Assembly: GCF_006170445.1 (NCBI RefSeq)
Contig: NZ_VCNA01000003.1
Span: 536,175 to 600,174 of the forward strand
Direction: 5' to 3'
From: Brevibacillus dissolubilis
GTDB taxonomy: Bacteria > Bacillota > Bacilli > Brevibacillales > Brevibacillaceae
Length of the DNA: 64,000 nt
In this document: in pieces, positions 34,547 to 44,142 of the stretch
Layout of the letters: each line of letters opens with the position of its first letter
How positions within the stretch are numbered: the first letter of the stretch is position 1
Made by a program: the position numbers and the translations under genes
Notes under the pieces: generated by a model
Database searches by the model: none
Seen by the model: the letters and a program-made list of their open reading frames with translations, nothing else
What the model was told of the DNA's origin: nothing

Positions 34547-34906
34547 CTATGGAACTATCCATTGGACATCCTTGGCTTGAAATAAAAGTATTTTCACATC
34601 GTTAATGGTATCATAAAGAACGATTTTACACTTTTCATCTTCACATTCCTCTGTTGGTAACAGTTCGAATACTAAAATTTCATCACTGTTTATTAGGATG
34701 GGGTCAGGATCTATTTTATAATTACTCACCCCAGAAAATATAAGCCTACCTAATTGCATTTCTGGTTCTCCCTCCTGAAAGAAGGTCTGTTGCCATCGAC
34801 ACATCTCAACTGCTAGTTCTAATTGTTGTTCACTTTGACAGAATGTTAACTTTTCTACTATGCTATCATGAAGATAGTAGGTCTTAATAAATTCCAATAT
34901 TTTCAT
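34547..34906 (-). CDS. Putative immunity protein of the main Rhs/WapA toxin
   Basis: 119 residues: 'FIKTYYLHDSIVEKLTFCQS', 'LELAVEMCRWQQTF', 'DEILVFELLPTEECEDEKC'. The 'HDS.V..L.F......L.I.M..W' opening is common in small Bacillus immunity-type proteins, but the family is not named with confidence. It starts 11 nt after the Rhs stop with AAGGAGG six nt before the ATG. This position defines it as the antidote of the intact gene's tip. Confidence 0.7.
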   Translation of the reverse strand: MKILEFIKTYYLHDSIVEKLTFCQSEQQLELAVEMCRWQQTFFQEGEPEMQLGRLIFSGVSNYKIDPDPILINSDEILVFELLPTEECEDEKCKIVLYDTINDVKILLFQAKDVQWIVP

Positions 34907-34917
34907 ATATATCCTCC

Positions 34918-37900
34918 TTACGGCAGAACGTGTGAAGGTCCTGAACCTTTATTTGTTGGATTTCCGTTCTTGTCGAGATATAAATCAGAATTCCCCGTGC
35001 TCTTTGGGTTATAGATATGATAATGATCTTTTCCTTCATATCCAGGAGCTCCAGGTGTTTTAGGATCAAATCTCACCTTCATACCTGTCTCTGGGTTTTG
35101 ATATTCTCTCATTTTTGTGTTTACTTTCATTTTTGGGTGTGTTACATCTTTCCATCCATTTCTAATTAATTCATTTGGGTCTTTAGGTAGATTATTATAC
35201 GTAAAGTTAATTTTAGTTTGAGTTGTTGTTTTGTTGGTTACTCCAGGTGACTTTTTAACTGGAGTGCTTTTCACCGGCATTTTGACTCTTCCTGACCCCC
35301 CCCTACCTCCTCCTCCCGCTACTGGGTTTCTTTTCAACACTTCATATTGGAACTGGCGTTGCAAGTGTGAGGGAGCTACAGTGTCATCAAATTCTATTTT
35401 ACCTTTCTCATACATATCCAAAAGCTCTGTTAAATCTCTTTGATATGCTTCCGGGTGCCTTTCATAATAGCCCCAGTTAACTGTACCGTCTGCATTAAGG
35501 TAAGCATATCCTGATGGATCTATAAATCTTATTGGGTTATTAGCGGTATAGCTATACCTATTCAAGCTAAGTGGATTATCCACCTGCCCTTTATACGTAT
35601 CCTCCGTAATAAACCGTCCCACACTCGGATCGTAAAACCTCGCGCGTAGATAGTAGAACCCGGTCTCATCATCGTAAGACTCCCCTGCATACCGGAACGG
35701 GTTGTTCATTTTTTCTTTTGCTTGGACATCTGGACTCGGATTCCCCCAAGCGTCATACTCGTATTGGTTGAAGACTTCTCGGTTATCTTTGTCGATAACT
35801 TTTACGACATCTCCGTGGCTGTTGTAAAGATAATAGCCGGATTGGTTAGTTGGAACGTCGTGGCGAAGGATGAGATTGTTGCCCCAGATGTTGCGGGCAG
35901 TGACATCGCCTTTTGCGTCCAGTTCCTCGATGATCTTACCGTTGAGATAGATATATTGCGTTGTTTTGCCGTCGACAGTTTTAGAAGCACGGAGGTTGCC
36001 GGGATAGTAGGTGTAGGTTACTTCCTTTTCCCCTATGTTTGCTTGGATTAAACGATTTAACGCGTCATACTCGTAGCGTCTGGTTTCCATCGGCAGGTTG
36101 AATGAGCCGAACAAATGCTGTTGGCGGTTGCCTAGATTATCGTATTTGTAGGTTTTCGGTTTATTTTTAGGGACAGGAACCGATACTATGGTGATTGTGG
36201 AGTGAGCAGGTTGGAATTCCGCCGAACTGTTTTTCGTTGGTAAATTTTCTGGTTGGGCAGTTGAAACTAAATAGCCTGAACCTGTGGTTTCCACATTAGT
36301 TTGGCTACTAGTCGAAACAGCTTCCTGTTCCAGCATTGTTGCCTGCTCAGGAGTAGTTTCGTCGCCTTTTTCCAATGGGATTAATGGAAATGAATTGATA
36401 AAGTTGTTCGTATTGGCATATGCATCCACTGCCTCAGATGTTGGAACAAAAGCGGAAAACGGTGCAGTTGCAAGTCCACTAGTCACTCCAGTGGTACTTA
36501 CACTGTCCCACGGATTCTTTTCGTAAACCAATCGGTTAATCTTGTCATATTCGTAGTTCCACGTCTTATTGTTATGACTGTGCAGTACTCGAGAGATGTT
36601 GCCAAAAGCATCATAAGTATTGCTTTCTGACCAACCGTCTGAATGGGTCGTAGTCTGGATCTGCCCTAAGGAGTTGGCATGCTGGGTCATATTGATTCCG
36701 TTTGGATAGGAGACAGTCGTCAAGTCACCGGATGAATCGGTCCGGTAGTTGTACTTCACCTCTCCACCTAGCAAATCCTTCCCGGCAGGCGTAGATACCG
36801 TTTGGAGACGATTAAGCTGGTCATAAGAATAGATGACCTTGGTCATTTCGTCAGCAGATGTTTTTGTCGCGGCTGTCAAGCCCGGATAAATGAAGGAATC
36901 AACCAGATCATCCAAATTGTTGATGTGTTTGACCTGATCTTTCTCGTCGGTTACATTCACAGCCTGATAAGACATTTGGTACGTACGCGAGGAGAGACTC
37001 TTTCCTGACACGGTGTAGGACGTCATCCGATTGAACACATCATAACCGTAGCCCAAGGTATACTGGCCGTTCGTCTGGTTTGTGAGCTGGCGGGTTTTCT
37101 CGTCGTAGTTAGATTCCTCCGTATAGACGGTAGTTCCTGCCTTGTTGGTAACGGTAAGCTTCTCCAGCTCATAGTACGGGCTGTACTGGTAGCGATGCCG
37201 GTTGCCAGTTTTATCCGTAAAAGTCGCGACATCACCGTTTGATGTGTAGCTGTACCGCTCGACCTTGTTGTCCAGCAGATAATCCTCCTGCAGCTTCCAG
37301 GAGAGCGCATTGTAGTGGTAGCGCGTAGTCGGCTGGTCGTTCTGGATGACTTCGACGAGGTTGCCGAGAGCGTCGTAGGTGTAGTTGTATTCGTTTTTCT
37401 CCGGGTCTTGGAGATAAATCAGATCTCCCCGGTTGTCGTACGCGAAGTTGGTGACGCGCTGCTTGTTCTGGTCATCGCTTTTTTCCCATTTCTGCGTGAT
37501 GTTGCCGAAGCCGTCGTAGGTGAAACGGGTGGTGTTTTGGACACTGCCTGTTTTTTCTTTTTCGACGATCCGTTCCAACTGGCCGAAGCGGTCTTGATAG
37601 GAGATGGTAACCAGGCCGTTTGGCTCGATGACCTCATCCACATCGACTGGCAGACGGCTGCCTGGGGTGGTCAGGGTGTTGGTCTGATTGTGGTAGGTAG
37701 CGAGCCCACGTGGATCGATCCCCATTTTCGGTGTTCCGTCTCGGTGATACAAAACCGTGGTGCGTCGATCTGACAGGGCATGCGGGTAGGTCGTAACCGG
37801 TTGGCGCCCATCTTTGCTGTAGCTTTGGAACACCAGTGGACGCATCGTTTTGCTTTCCAGATAGGTGCTGGGCATCGGTGAGCAGGTCGATTGCGGGCTT

Positions 37901-40900
37901 CGCGGCGTGCCGACGTATTCCGCCTGATACTCCACATCGCCAAACGGGGTCAGCGCGGTGACAATAATCCGACCGTCTGGCAGGTGGGCGTACATGGTGC
38001 GCTTGTTGAAGGTGTCATCGAAACCGTAGCAGGTGGTTCGCGGTGTGCCTGTTCCGTTCGCTGGAATAAAGGTCTGTCCCGTCAAGCGATCGAGCATGTC
38101 GTAGGTGTTGGTGACTTTGCTGCCATCTGGATAGGTCTGTTCCTTCAGCAGGCCACGGTCGTCGTATTGGAACGTCATGTCCAGCGTCTTAGTTTCGGTC
38201 TTGCTGGTCGCAACGTCCATGGTGGTACGGATGACATCTATGCCTTTCGGGTCATAGGTAAAATTCTGGGTGAGCGACTTGCTCTGTGCACCGTAGATGT
38301 TCTCTTGGATGGAAGACGGCAGGGTCGGAAAAAGACCTTCGTAGCGGTACACGCGCTCGATGCGGTCGTTGCCGTCGCCTTTTGGATAGTGGTCGGAGAT
38401 GCTTTCGGTGGAGATCAGCTCCCCTTGATAGGTGTAGCGCTCCTCGTGCGAAAGGCCGTCGCGGGACTTTTTGCTTAGGTAGGTGATTTTGGGGTTAAAA
38501 GCGGGACCGTAGTGGTACTGCCAGATGGAGATGTTGCCTTTTGGGTCGGTCTCCTGCACTTTGTCGCCGTGTTCGTTGTAGGTCGTAGTCGTGATGTTGG
38601 CGTAGTTGGCCAGACGTGGTTCGACGGTGGCGCGGTTGCTTATTTCAGGTTGTTTCAGAAAGCTAAACACTTCCTGATCCGGGATGCCGTCCACAAACTC
38701 GTACGTCCGCACCGGATTTGGTTTACCTGGCTCATACTCATAGCTGATAAACGTATTCTGCGTATAGCTGTAGTTGTCTTCCGTCACGGTGGACAGACCC
38801 GAATCCGTATTGCCGTTGATCTTGGCTAGACGCAGGACATGCAAGCCTTGGTCGGATTTTGGGTCGATGTTGATGACGTAGGTCTTCTCCAGCTTGCGGT
38901 ACTTATAGAAACCCGTATCGAAATCTTCGCAGGAAAAAATCTTGTCCCCGTTCCGTTTGGTGACGCCCGCGAGACGTTCGATATAGGATTTCGGAACCTT
39001 CCATACTTCCGGTGCCAGCGGTTGTTCTTCCGGCAGAAGCGGTTTGGCTTCGCAGCTGCTGTTGCCGAGTTTGTATTCTTTTCGGAAGGTTTTGAGCTCG
39101 GTAGATGACGGGTCGGTGCTGTTGCGTCGCATCGTCTGGTAGGAGTACGCCACTTGGGTGACAGGCGCGTAGCTGACATAGGACAGCGCGAGCGGGTCTT
39201 GGTACAGACGGATGACCCCGCGTTCAAACGGGTTTTTGACCGGGCTGACTGGGTCTTGCTCGTACGGGCCTTTGTAGTAGTGGCTGTACTTGTATTCCAG
39301 ATTGAGGCCTTGCAGGGAGTAGTCTACGTTTTTCAAAAGCAGGTAGCGGATCGTACGGCGGGTGCTGAGGTCTTCCTCGACGTACTTTTTCGATTCGATG
39401 CCGTTGAAATCCAGTAAGATCTTACCTGTGTCATCTTTCGGCAGGTAGTAGTCTTTAATCAGGTTGAACTCGGCGTTGCCCCAGATATCCGGATCGTGGT
39501 AAGTATAGGCCGCGAGCTTCTTGGTCTGCGCCGCGTTTTCAACATTGACCTCCTCGACCGAGTTGAGTTTGGTGAATGGTTCGTTGTTGCTGGTTTTTCG
39601 GTATTCGAGATTGTATTTGACGTGCTTGATGAGCTTGCCTTCCGGCGAAAACACCTGCAGCTCCGTGATGATGTTCGGCACTTCTGCCGGGTCGCCATTT
39701 GCAGGCTGAGCGTTGGTGAAGCTGACCTTGCCCTTTTTCAACAGAATCGTGCGTCCGACGCTGTCCACGATCTTGATCGGCTCGGTGTTGTTGCCGTATT
39801 TGGGATCTGGGACGTAGTAGGTGATTTTGTCGCCGAAGACGTTTTCTTTGGAGACGATAAGCTTGTAGGTGTCGTCTGGATAGGGGTAAAAGGTGTAGGT
39901 GAAGCCGTCGCGCATGACTTTGATGTGGTAGTTGGAGCTGTGCATGTCGAATTCTTTGAAGTCCATGCCTTCGTATGGCTCGTCCACCCAGTAGCCTGGT
40001 TTGTCAAAAGGCTGGACGCGCTCGAAGCTCTCCCCGTCTTCGAAGTGGAAAAAATGATGCGGGAAGCTGTCTTTGATGCGCTGGGTATAGTGCACCTGTT
40101 TGGCACTGTCACTGTCGATGTCGGCGGTGTAGGTGGTGTCAGCCTTGTCGTAGCTTGGGATGTTAAAGGACCAGCCGGTGGCAAACGGAATGTCGTTTAG
40201 CTCTGGGCGGTTGGTCATGGTTTTGTTTTTGTGCGGGCCGTCCGTGGTCGGGAGGATGACCTTGCTGTCCAGCTGGTGGTAGCGTCTGGTCAGGACGAGG
40301 TCGAGGCCGTGTCTGCCTTTGAGCGAGATTTCGTTCTCGACGACGTTGGCGGCGCGGTACATCTCGTCGACGGGGTTGTCGGTGTTGGTTTTGAAATATT
40401 TGAAATGCTGATCTGGGCCCTTGTACTTGGTGCTGGGTGGTGCGGCGAGGGTGGTGTTGACCTCGGTGATTTCTGGGATGTAGAGAGTGGAGCCGGAGTT
40501 GATGGTTTTGGAGATTGGGTTGGATGGAGCGGTTGGGTTGGTTGATGAAGGTTGTTTGGATGATGTAGTTGGTTTTGTTGATGAAGATTGCTTGGATGAT
40601 GTAGCGGGTTTTGATGATTGGATGGTAGTTGGGGGTGTAGGCTGAGCGGCGTTGTTGCCGTTATTGTTCCCATTTCCATTTCCGTTCCCGTTGTCGTTAC
40701 CGCAACCATTCCCGTTGCCATTGCCGTTCCCATTGTTGCCGCAACCGCAGTCGTGACCGTTGGCGTTTCCATTGCCATTGCCGCTACCGTTGTTGCCGCA
40801 ACCACAGTCATGACCGTTGGCGTTTCCATTTCCGTTACCATTTCCGTTGTTGCCGCAGCCGCAGTCATGGCCGTTGGCGTTTCCATTTCCGTTACCATTA

Positions 40901-41826
40901 CCGTTGTTGCCGCAGCCGCAGTCATGGCCGTTGGCGTTTCCATTCCCGTTGTTGCCGCAACCACAGTCGTGACTGTTGTCGTTTCCATTTCCGTTGTTGC
41001 CACAGCCGCAACCGTTTCCATTTCCGTTCCCATTCCCATTCCCACACCCGTCACCCGGATTGGTCGGATCTCCCCCTTCCCCCGGTGTTGGCGGATCATC
41101 CGGGTCATACGGATCTTGGCCCGGCGGCTCGTCTGGCGGATAGCCGGGGGTCTGGTTGCCGTTGTCCTTTTTCTTTTTCCATTTCTTATGGGTGTAACCA
41201 GCGACAGGGGTGTATTTGATCAGATGGTTATACTGGTCGATGTGTAGTTGCTCAATCTCCCGCATGACCCGCTCATCGTCCCACGTGTAGATTTCCTCGG
41301 TCTCCTGCGGGGAGAGGAGCTTTTGCAGGTTGGTGTAAAAGTAAGCCGCGATCTGCAGCGTACGGCGTTCGAACAACTCGTTCACCTGAGCGACTGCGTG
41401 AGCCGATAGCTGATCCCACTGCATCTGGAGGATCTGTTCCTCGGTGTAGATCGGCTGGGTGATCGGGTCGGGTTGACCTTCGTTTACCGGGAGGTCCTTG
41501 ATCTCGGGGTATTGGTTGAATATCCATTCGGACGTAGACGCAGTGTTTTCCAGTTCACTGGCAGATGTAGCTGTCGTGTTATCCGTCTCTGATTCATCCC
41601 CGAAAAATACGGTGTTGTCCGAATCACCACCAAGGATTTGCTGCGCCCAATCCGAAACCAGACTCTCCTGTCCGGCAAAAGCCACAGGTGGAATGGACGT
41701 AAAAATCAGCGTACTCGCTAACCAAGAATGAAAAAGCATCGCAAACCGCTTTTTCCAACGAAAACGAGTCTGGGACTTCTCTCCACCAGAACGGCTATGC
41801 CCCTGAATCATACTCTTTTGCTTCAT
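34918..41826 (-). CDS. WapA/Rhs-family secreted polymorphic toxin (intact)
   Basis: 2302 residues. In order: a basic leader and signal segment (~residues 29-51, 'MLFHSWLASTLIFTSIPPVA'); a region to ~250; a Gly/Asn repeat block with 'CGCGNN' units (~260-390); Ser/Thr/Lys linkers; a ~700-residue N-terminal Rhs/TcB-like region; YD repeats to ~2000 ('YDAFGNISRVLHSHN'); the core 'YYLRARFYDPSVGRFITEDT' (~2085); then 'NPIRFIDPSGYAYLNADG', a 'GGGGRGGSG' hinge and the toxin tip (~2200-2302) with 'ENPETG'-like 'YQNPETGMKVRFDPKTPG' and 'GKDHYHIYNPKSTGNSDLYL'. The HxH pair suggests a metal-dependent nuclease, but the family is unnamed. Such proteins deliver the tip to neighbouring cells on contact. The FN3 gene lies 3 nt upstream; AGGAGG is inside its 3' end. 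Confidence 0.9.
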   Translation of the reverse strand: MKQKSMIQGHSRSGGEKSQTRFRWKKRFAMLFHSWLASTLIFTSIPPVAFAGQESLVSDWAQQILGGDSDNTVFFGDESETDNTTATSASELENTASTSEWIFNQYPEIKDLPVNEGQPDPITQPIYTEEQILQMQWDQLSAHAVAQVNELFERRTLQIAAYFYTNLQKLLSPQETEEIYTWDDERVMREIEQLHIDQYNHLIKYTPVAGYTHKKWKKKKDNGNQTPGYPPDEPPGQDPYDPDDPPTPGEGGDPTNPGDGCGNGNGNGNGNGCGCGNNGNGNDNSHDCGCGNNGNGNANGHDCGCGNNGNGNGNGNANGHDCGCGNNGNGNGNGNANGHDCGCGNNGSGNGNGNANGHDCGCGNNGNGNGNGNGCGNDNGNGNGNGNNNGNNAAQPTPPTTIQSSKPATSSKQSSSTKPTTSSKQPSSTNPTAPSNPISKTINSGSTLYIPEITEVNTTLAAPPSTKYKGPDQHFKYFKTNTDNPVDEMYRAANVVENEISLKGRHGLDLVLTRRYHQLDSKVILPTTDGPHKNKTMTNRPELNDIPFATGWSFNIPSYDKADTTYTADIDSDSAKQVHYTQRIKDSFPHHFFHFEDGESFERVQPFDKPGYWVDEPYEGMDFKEFDMHSSNYHIKVMRDGFTYTFYPYPDDTYKLIVSKENVFGDKITYYVPDPKYGNNTEPIKIVDSVGRTILLKKGKVSFTNAQPANGDPAEVPNIITELQVFSPEGKLIKHVKYNLEYRKTSNNEPFTKLNSVEEVNVENAAQTKKLAAYTYHDPDIWGNAEFNLIKDYYLPKDDTGKILLDFNGIESKKYVEEDLSTRRTIRYLLLKNVDYSLQGLNLEYKYSHYYKGPYEQDPVSPVKNPFERGVIRLYQDPLALSYVSYAPVTQVAYSYQTMRRNSTDPSSTELKTFRKEYKLGNSSCEAKPLLPEEQPLAPEVWKVPKSYIERLAGVTKRNGDKIFSCEDFDTGFYKYRKLEKTYVINIDPKSDQGLHVLRLAKINGNTDSGLSTVTEDNYSYTQNTFISYEYEPGKPNPVRTYEFVDGIPDQEVFSFLKQPEISNRATVEPRLANYANITTTTYNEHGDKVQETDPKGNISIWQYHYGPAFNPKITYLSKKSRDGLSHEERYTYQGELISTESISDHYPKGDGNDRIERVYRYEGLFPTLPSSIQENIYGAQSKSLTQNFTYDPKGIDVIRTTMDVATSKTETKTLDMTFQYDDRGLLKEQTYPDGSKVTNTYDMLDRLTGQTFIPANGTGTPRTTCYGFDDTFNKRTMYAHLPDGRIIVTALTPFGDVEYQAEYVGTPRSPQSTCSPMPSTYLESKTMRPLVFQSYSKDGRQPVTTYPHALSDRRTTVLYHRDGTPKMGIDPRGLATYHNQTNTLTTPGSRLPVDVDEVIEPNGLVTISYQDRFGQLERIVEKEKTGSVQNTTRFTYDGFGNITQKWEKSDDQNKQRVTNFAYDNRGDLIYLQDPEKNEYNYTYDALGNLVEVIQNDQPTTRYHYNALSWKLQEDYLLDNKVERYSYTSNGDVATFTDKTGNRHRYQYSPYYELEKLTVTNKAGTTVYTEESNYDEKTRQLTNQTNGQYTLGYGYDVFNRMTSYTVSGKSLSSRTYQMSYQAVNVTDEKDQVKHINNLDDLVDSFIYPGLTAATKTSADEMTKVIYSYDQLNRLQTVSTPAGKDLLGGEVKYNYRTDSSGDLTTVSYPNGINMTQHANSLGQIQTTTHSDGWSESNTYDAFGNISRVLHSHNNKTWNYEYDKINRLVYEKNPWDSVSTTGVTSGLATAPFSAFVPTSEAVDAYANTNNFINSFPLIPLEKGDETTPEQATMLEQEAVSTSSQTNVETTGSGYLVSTAQPENLPTKNSSAEFQPAHSTITIVSVPVPKNKPKTYKYDNLGNRQQHLFGSFNLPMETRRYEYDALNRLIQANIGEKEVTYTYYPGNLRASKTVDGKTTQYIYLNGKIIEELDAKGDVTARNIWGNNLILRHDVPTNQSGYYLYNSHGDVVKVIDKDNREVFNQYEYDAWGNPSPDVQAKEKMNNPFRYAGESYDDETGFYYLRARFYDPSVGRFITEDTYKGQVDNPLSLNRYSYTANNPIRFIDPSGYAYLNADGTVNWGYYERHPEAYQRDLTELLDMYEKGKIEFDDTVAPSHLQRQFQYEVLKRNPVAGGGGRGGSGRVKMPVKSTPVKKSPGVTNKTTTQTKINFTYNNLPKDPNELIRNGWKDVTHPKMKVNTKMREYQNPETGMKVRFDPKTPGAPGYEGKDHYHIYNPKSTGNSDLYLDKNGNPTNKGSGPSHVLP
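40660..41050 (-). repeat. In-frame Gly/Asn/Cys tandem repeats in the Rhs gene
   Basis: Six to seven units of ~30-57 nt encode GNGNGNANGHDCGCGNN-type repeats, each ending in a Cys-Gly-Cys. Near-identical DNA units in frame could expand or contract by slippage. Confidence 0.85.
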
Positions 41827-41829
41827 GCG

Positions 41830-44142
41830 CTAGTTGGCACCTCCTGTGGCTGGTTTTGCAGGCGGGTCTGGGATCGGATTCTCAATGTTAAATTCCTGCG
41901 GGTCTGGCTTCGGCTCTTTGATGTACTCCACCTGCTTGGTATTGCCGTTGACATCATAGGTGTACACCCATTCCTGCTCATAACTGCTCTGAATGCGATC
42001 CAGAAGCGTCCCAGCGTAGATGTAATCAAAAGTCAGCGGAATCGTACGTACGACCACCGTAACCGGTGCGCTTTTACCACCCCGGTTTTCCGCGTAAATG
42101 GTAAAACGGTAGGTCTGTTCCTCCTTCAGACTTTTGATCTTCACATTCGCTTTTTTGAGGGTTTGCTTGACCCCTGACTCGCCGCCGTACTGGATGACAT
42201 ATTTGAGTGCGCGCTTGGCCGGGGACCATTTGAGGTAGGCTGTGATCGATGTCACCTTGTCGAGCGTGATCACGGGAGCCTCTGGTGGGTCTGGCAAGGT
42301 ACGCAATGTTGCGATGGCGGATGCACCGTCTTTGCCATCTTCATCGAGGGCACGGAGGTGTAGTTCGTAGGGCTTGTCTTTTTCCAAGCCAGTCAGGGTG
42401 TACGTGGTGCTGCCTGATGGGATGGAGAGGCTCTTTTCCCCGTTGAGCCAGAGGACATAGCCCTTCTCCCCTTCCACCGCATTCCACGTGAGGACAGCGG
42501 AGGTCTGCTTGATCTGCTCTTTCACCACGGAAAAATTACCTGGCGCCGGCAGTTCACCTGTAGGTGCTGGCGGATCGGGCATGTCTGGGACAAAATCCTC
42601 GTCACCCGCGAGGTATTCCAGATGGGCCCGTGGGCTTGTTCCGGTGATATTACGGGCGGCGACATAGAGATCGTAGGTATCGCCTGCGATTACATTGTCG
42701 ATCACAAAATGATTGGTATAAGTGCCAGTGCTGCCAAGGAGCTGGTCACCGCTATAGACGAGGTATTCCGTCGCACCCTCGACCAAATCCCATGAAAATT
42801 CAGCGGATTCAGAGCTGTACATCTCGGCGTAGAGGGTGTTTTCATTGGGTTTTTCCGGTGTCAGCGGGTGTGTCGTGGTGAGCCAGGCAAATATGTCTTG
42901 GGATTCCTGCGGGGCCTCTTTGGTGTCAACCGTGATCCCGTACCAGGTGGATGGTTTCAGGTCGGTGAGCGTAGCTTTTGTCTCGCTGACAGGAATGGTG
43001 GGGAACGTTTCCACGGTTCGGCCATAATCATTTCGGCCAATCGGTGGGATCAGGCTGAGATAATCTACACCGTATTTCTCTGCCCCTTTCAATGGCGACC
43101 AGTTCACCGAGATATCGGTTGGTTGGGTGTCCATGCTTACCGTGGCGGTCTTTTCTGGTGTCAGGGCAAAAAGAAATTTCCACTCATCGCTGACCGTCAT
43201 CGTCTCCTCGTCAAAGACGGTGATAATCCCGACATCCCACAACGGGGCGGAGACTTTGCCTGTGGGAAGCGGCATGGTGATCGTCGTATCTGTGGTAGCT
43301 TCGAGCGAATAGATGGATTCATCCTCGTCGGAACTGACCTCCACCACGTATTGCTGGGCGCCTACGACTGGGTTCCACTTGAGCGTGATGCTGGTTGGCG
43401 TCATCTGGGTGATGGTGAAGGTGGTGACGTTTTCGTTGACGATCTGAGCACCTGAAGTTGCATCGGTGGTGGCTGCAGCAGCGGATGTGGATGCGTCCGT
43501 ACTCGATTCACCGTAGACGCGTTCCGTAACCACTAGTGGTTGCTCTTCCTTTTGTGAGAGAACCGTCTCAGCATGCGCCGCGGAAGCCATAAAAGTTGGT
43601 TTGGTACCAACAGGAGTCTTTGTTTTCAAGGCTGATGCTTGGACGATTGTCTGGGCTGATACGTTGTCCCCTGCTTCAGTCCAGGCCCCTGATCCCGTCT
43701 TTTTATCCGGCTTTGGAGACTTAGGTGGCTTCGGAATCGGTTTTCCTCTCTTCTTCTCCGCCTTTTTCTTTAAGGTGGTTTGCACGTCTTTTCGCTTCTG
43801 GGTCTTACCGGACTTTTCATCCAGCCAGAGCCATTTCCAGTCAGCCTCATCCGTTATGTTCAAGATGACTTGCTTCTTGTTCAAATGAATCCGGGCCTTC
43901 ACTTCGCCAATGAATGGCCCGATCGACTCCTGATACATCAGGTCATTTTTCTTTGTATCTGTTTTTCGGAAAAAATACTCGCCCGTTCCAACGTCCTGCA
44001 CCACATCGTATTGGTATCCTTCATGTTTGAGGCGTTGGATGTACTTCCACTTCTCACTTAACTCCCCGCCAACTGCGTAGGCTGTGTGCGGGAGTATCGT
44101 TGTGATGATCAGGCAAAATGCCAACAAAAGCCTTGTGATCAC
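41830..44142 (-). CDS. Secreted fibronectin type III multi-domain protein
   Basis: 770 residues. GTG at 44142 with AGGAGGAG five nt upstream starts a clear signal peptide (VITRLLLAFCLIITTILPHT, then AYA cleavage). After a basic Lys/Pro-rich stretch (~120-170) come about five FN3 domains with repeated 'T.TSI.L.W.PV.GA..Y.V' openings (e.g. 'TPTSITLKWNPVVGAQQYVV', 'SITAYLKWSPAKRALKYVIQ'). The C-terminus has 'QEWVYTYDVNGNTKQVEYI', a YD-like repeat. It is 3 nt upstream of the Rhs gene and so co-transcribed. It probably acts outside the cell as a wall- or surface-associated partner of the Rhs protein, which lacks an evident wall-binding domain; this is inferred from position only. Confidence 0.85.
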   Translation of the reverse strand: MITRLLLAFCLIITTILPHTAYAVGGELSEKWKYIQRLKHEGYQYDVVQDVGTGEYFFRKTDTKKNDLMYQESIGPFIGEVKARIHLNKKQVILNITDEADWKWLWLDEKSGKTQKRKDVQTTLKKKAEKKRGKPIPKPPKSPKPDKKTGSGAWTEAGDNVSAQTIVQASALKTKTPVGTKPTFMASAAHAETVLSQKEEQPLVVTERVYGESSTDASTSAAAATTDATSGAQIVNENVTTFTITQMTPTSITLKWNPVVGAQQYVVEVSSDEDESIYSLEATTDTTITMPLPTGKVSAPLWDVGIITVFDEETMTVSDEWKFLFALTPEKTATVSMDTQPTDISVNWSPLKGAEKYGVDYLSLIPPIGRNDYGRTVETFPTIPVSETKATLTDLKPSTWYGITVDTKEAPQESQDIFAWLTTTHPLTPEKPNENTLYAEMYSSESAEFSWDLVEGATEYLVYSGDQLLGSTGTYTNHFVIDNVIAGDTYDLYVAARNITGTSPRAHLEYLAGDEDFVPDMPDPPAPTGELPAPGNFSVVKEQIKQTSAVLTWNAVEGEKGYVLWLNGEKSLSIPSGSTTYTLTGLEKDKPYELHLRALDEDGKDGASAIATLRTLPDPPEAPVITLDKVTSITAYLKWSPAKRALKYVIQYGGESGVKQTLKKANVKIKSLKEEQTYRFTIYAENRGGKSAPVTVVVRTIPLTFDYIYAGTLLDRIQSSYEQEWVYTYDVNGNTKQVEYIKEPKPDPQEFNIENPIPDPPAKPATGGAN

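Noticed and set aside
40231..41247. Repetitive plus-strand frames opposite the Gly/Asn repeats
   Set aside because: They are the complement of the in-frame Rhs repeats; periodicity alone explains the open frames.
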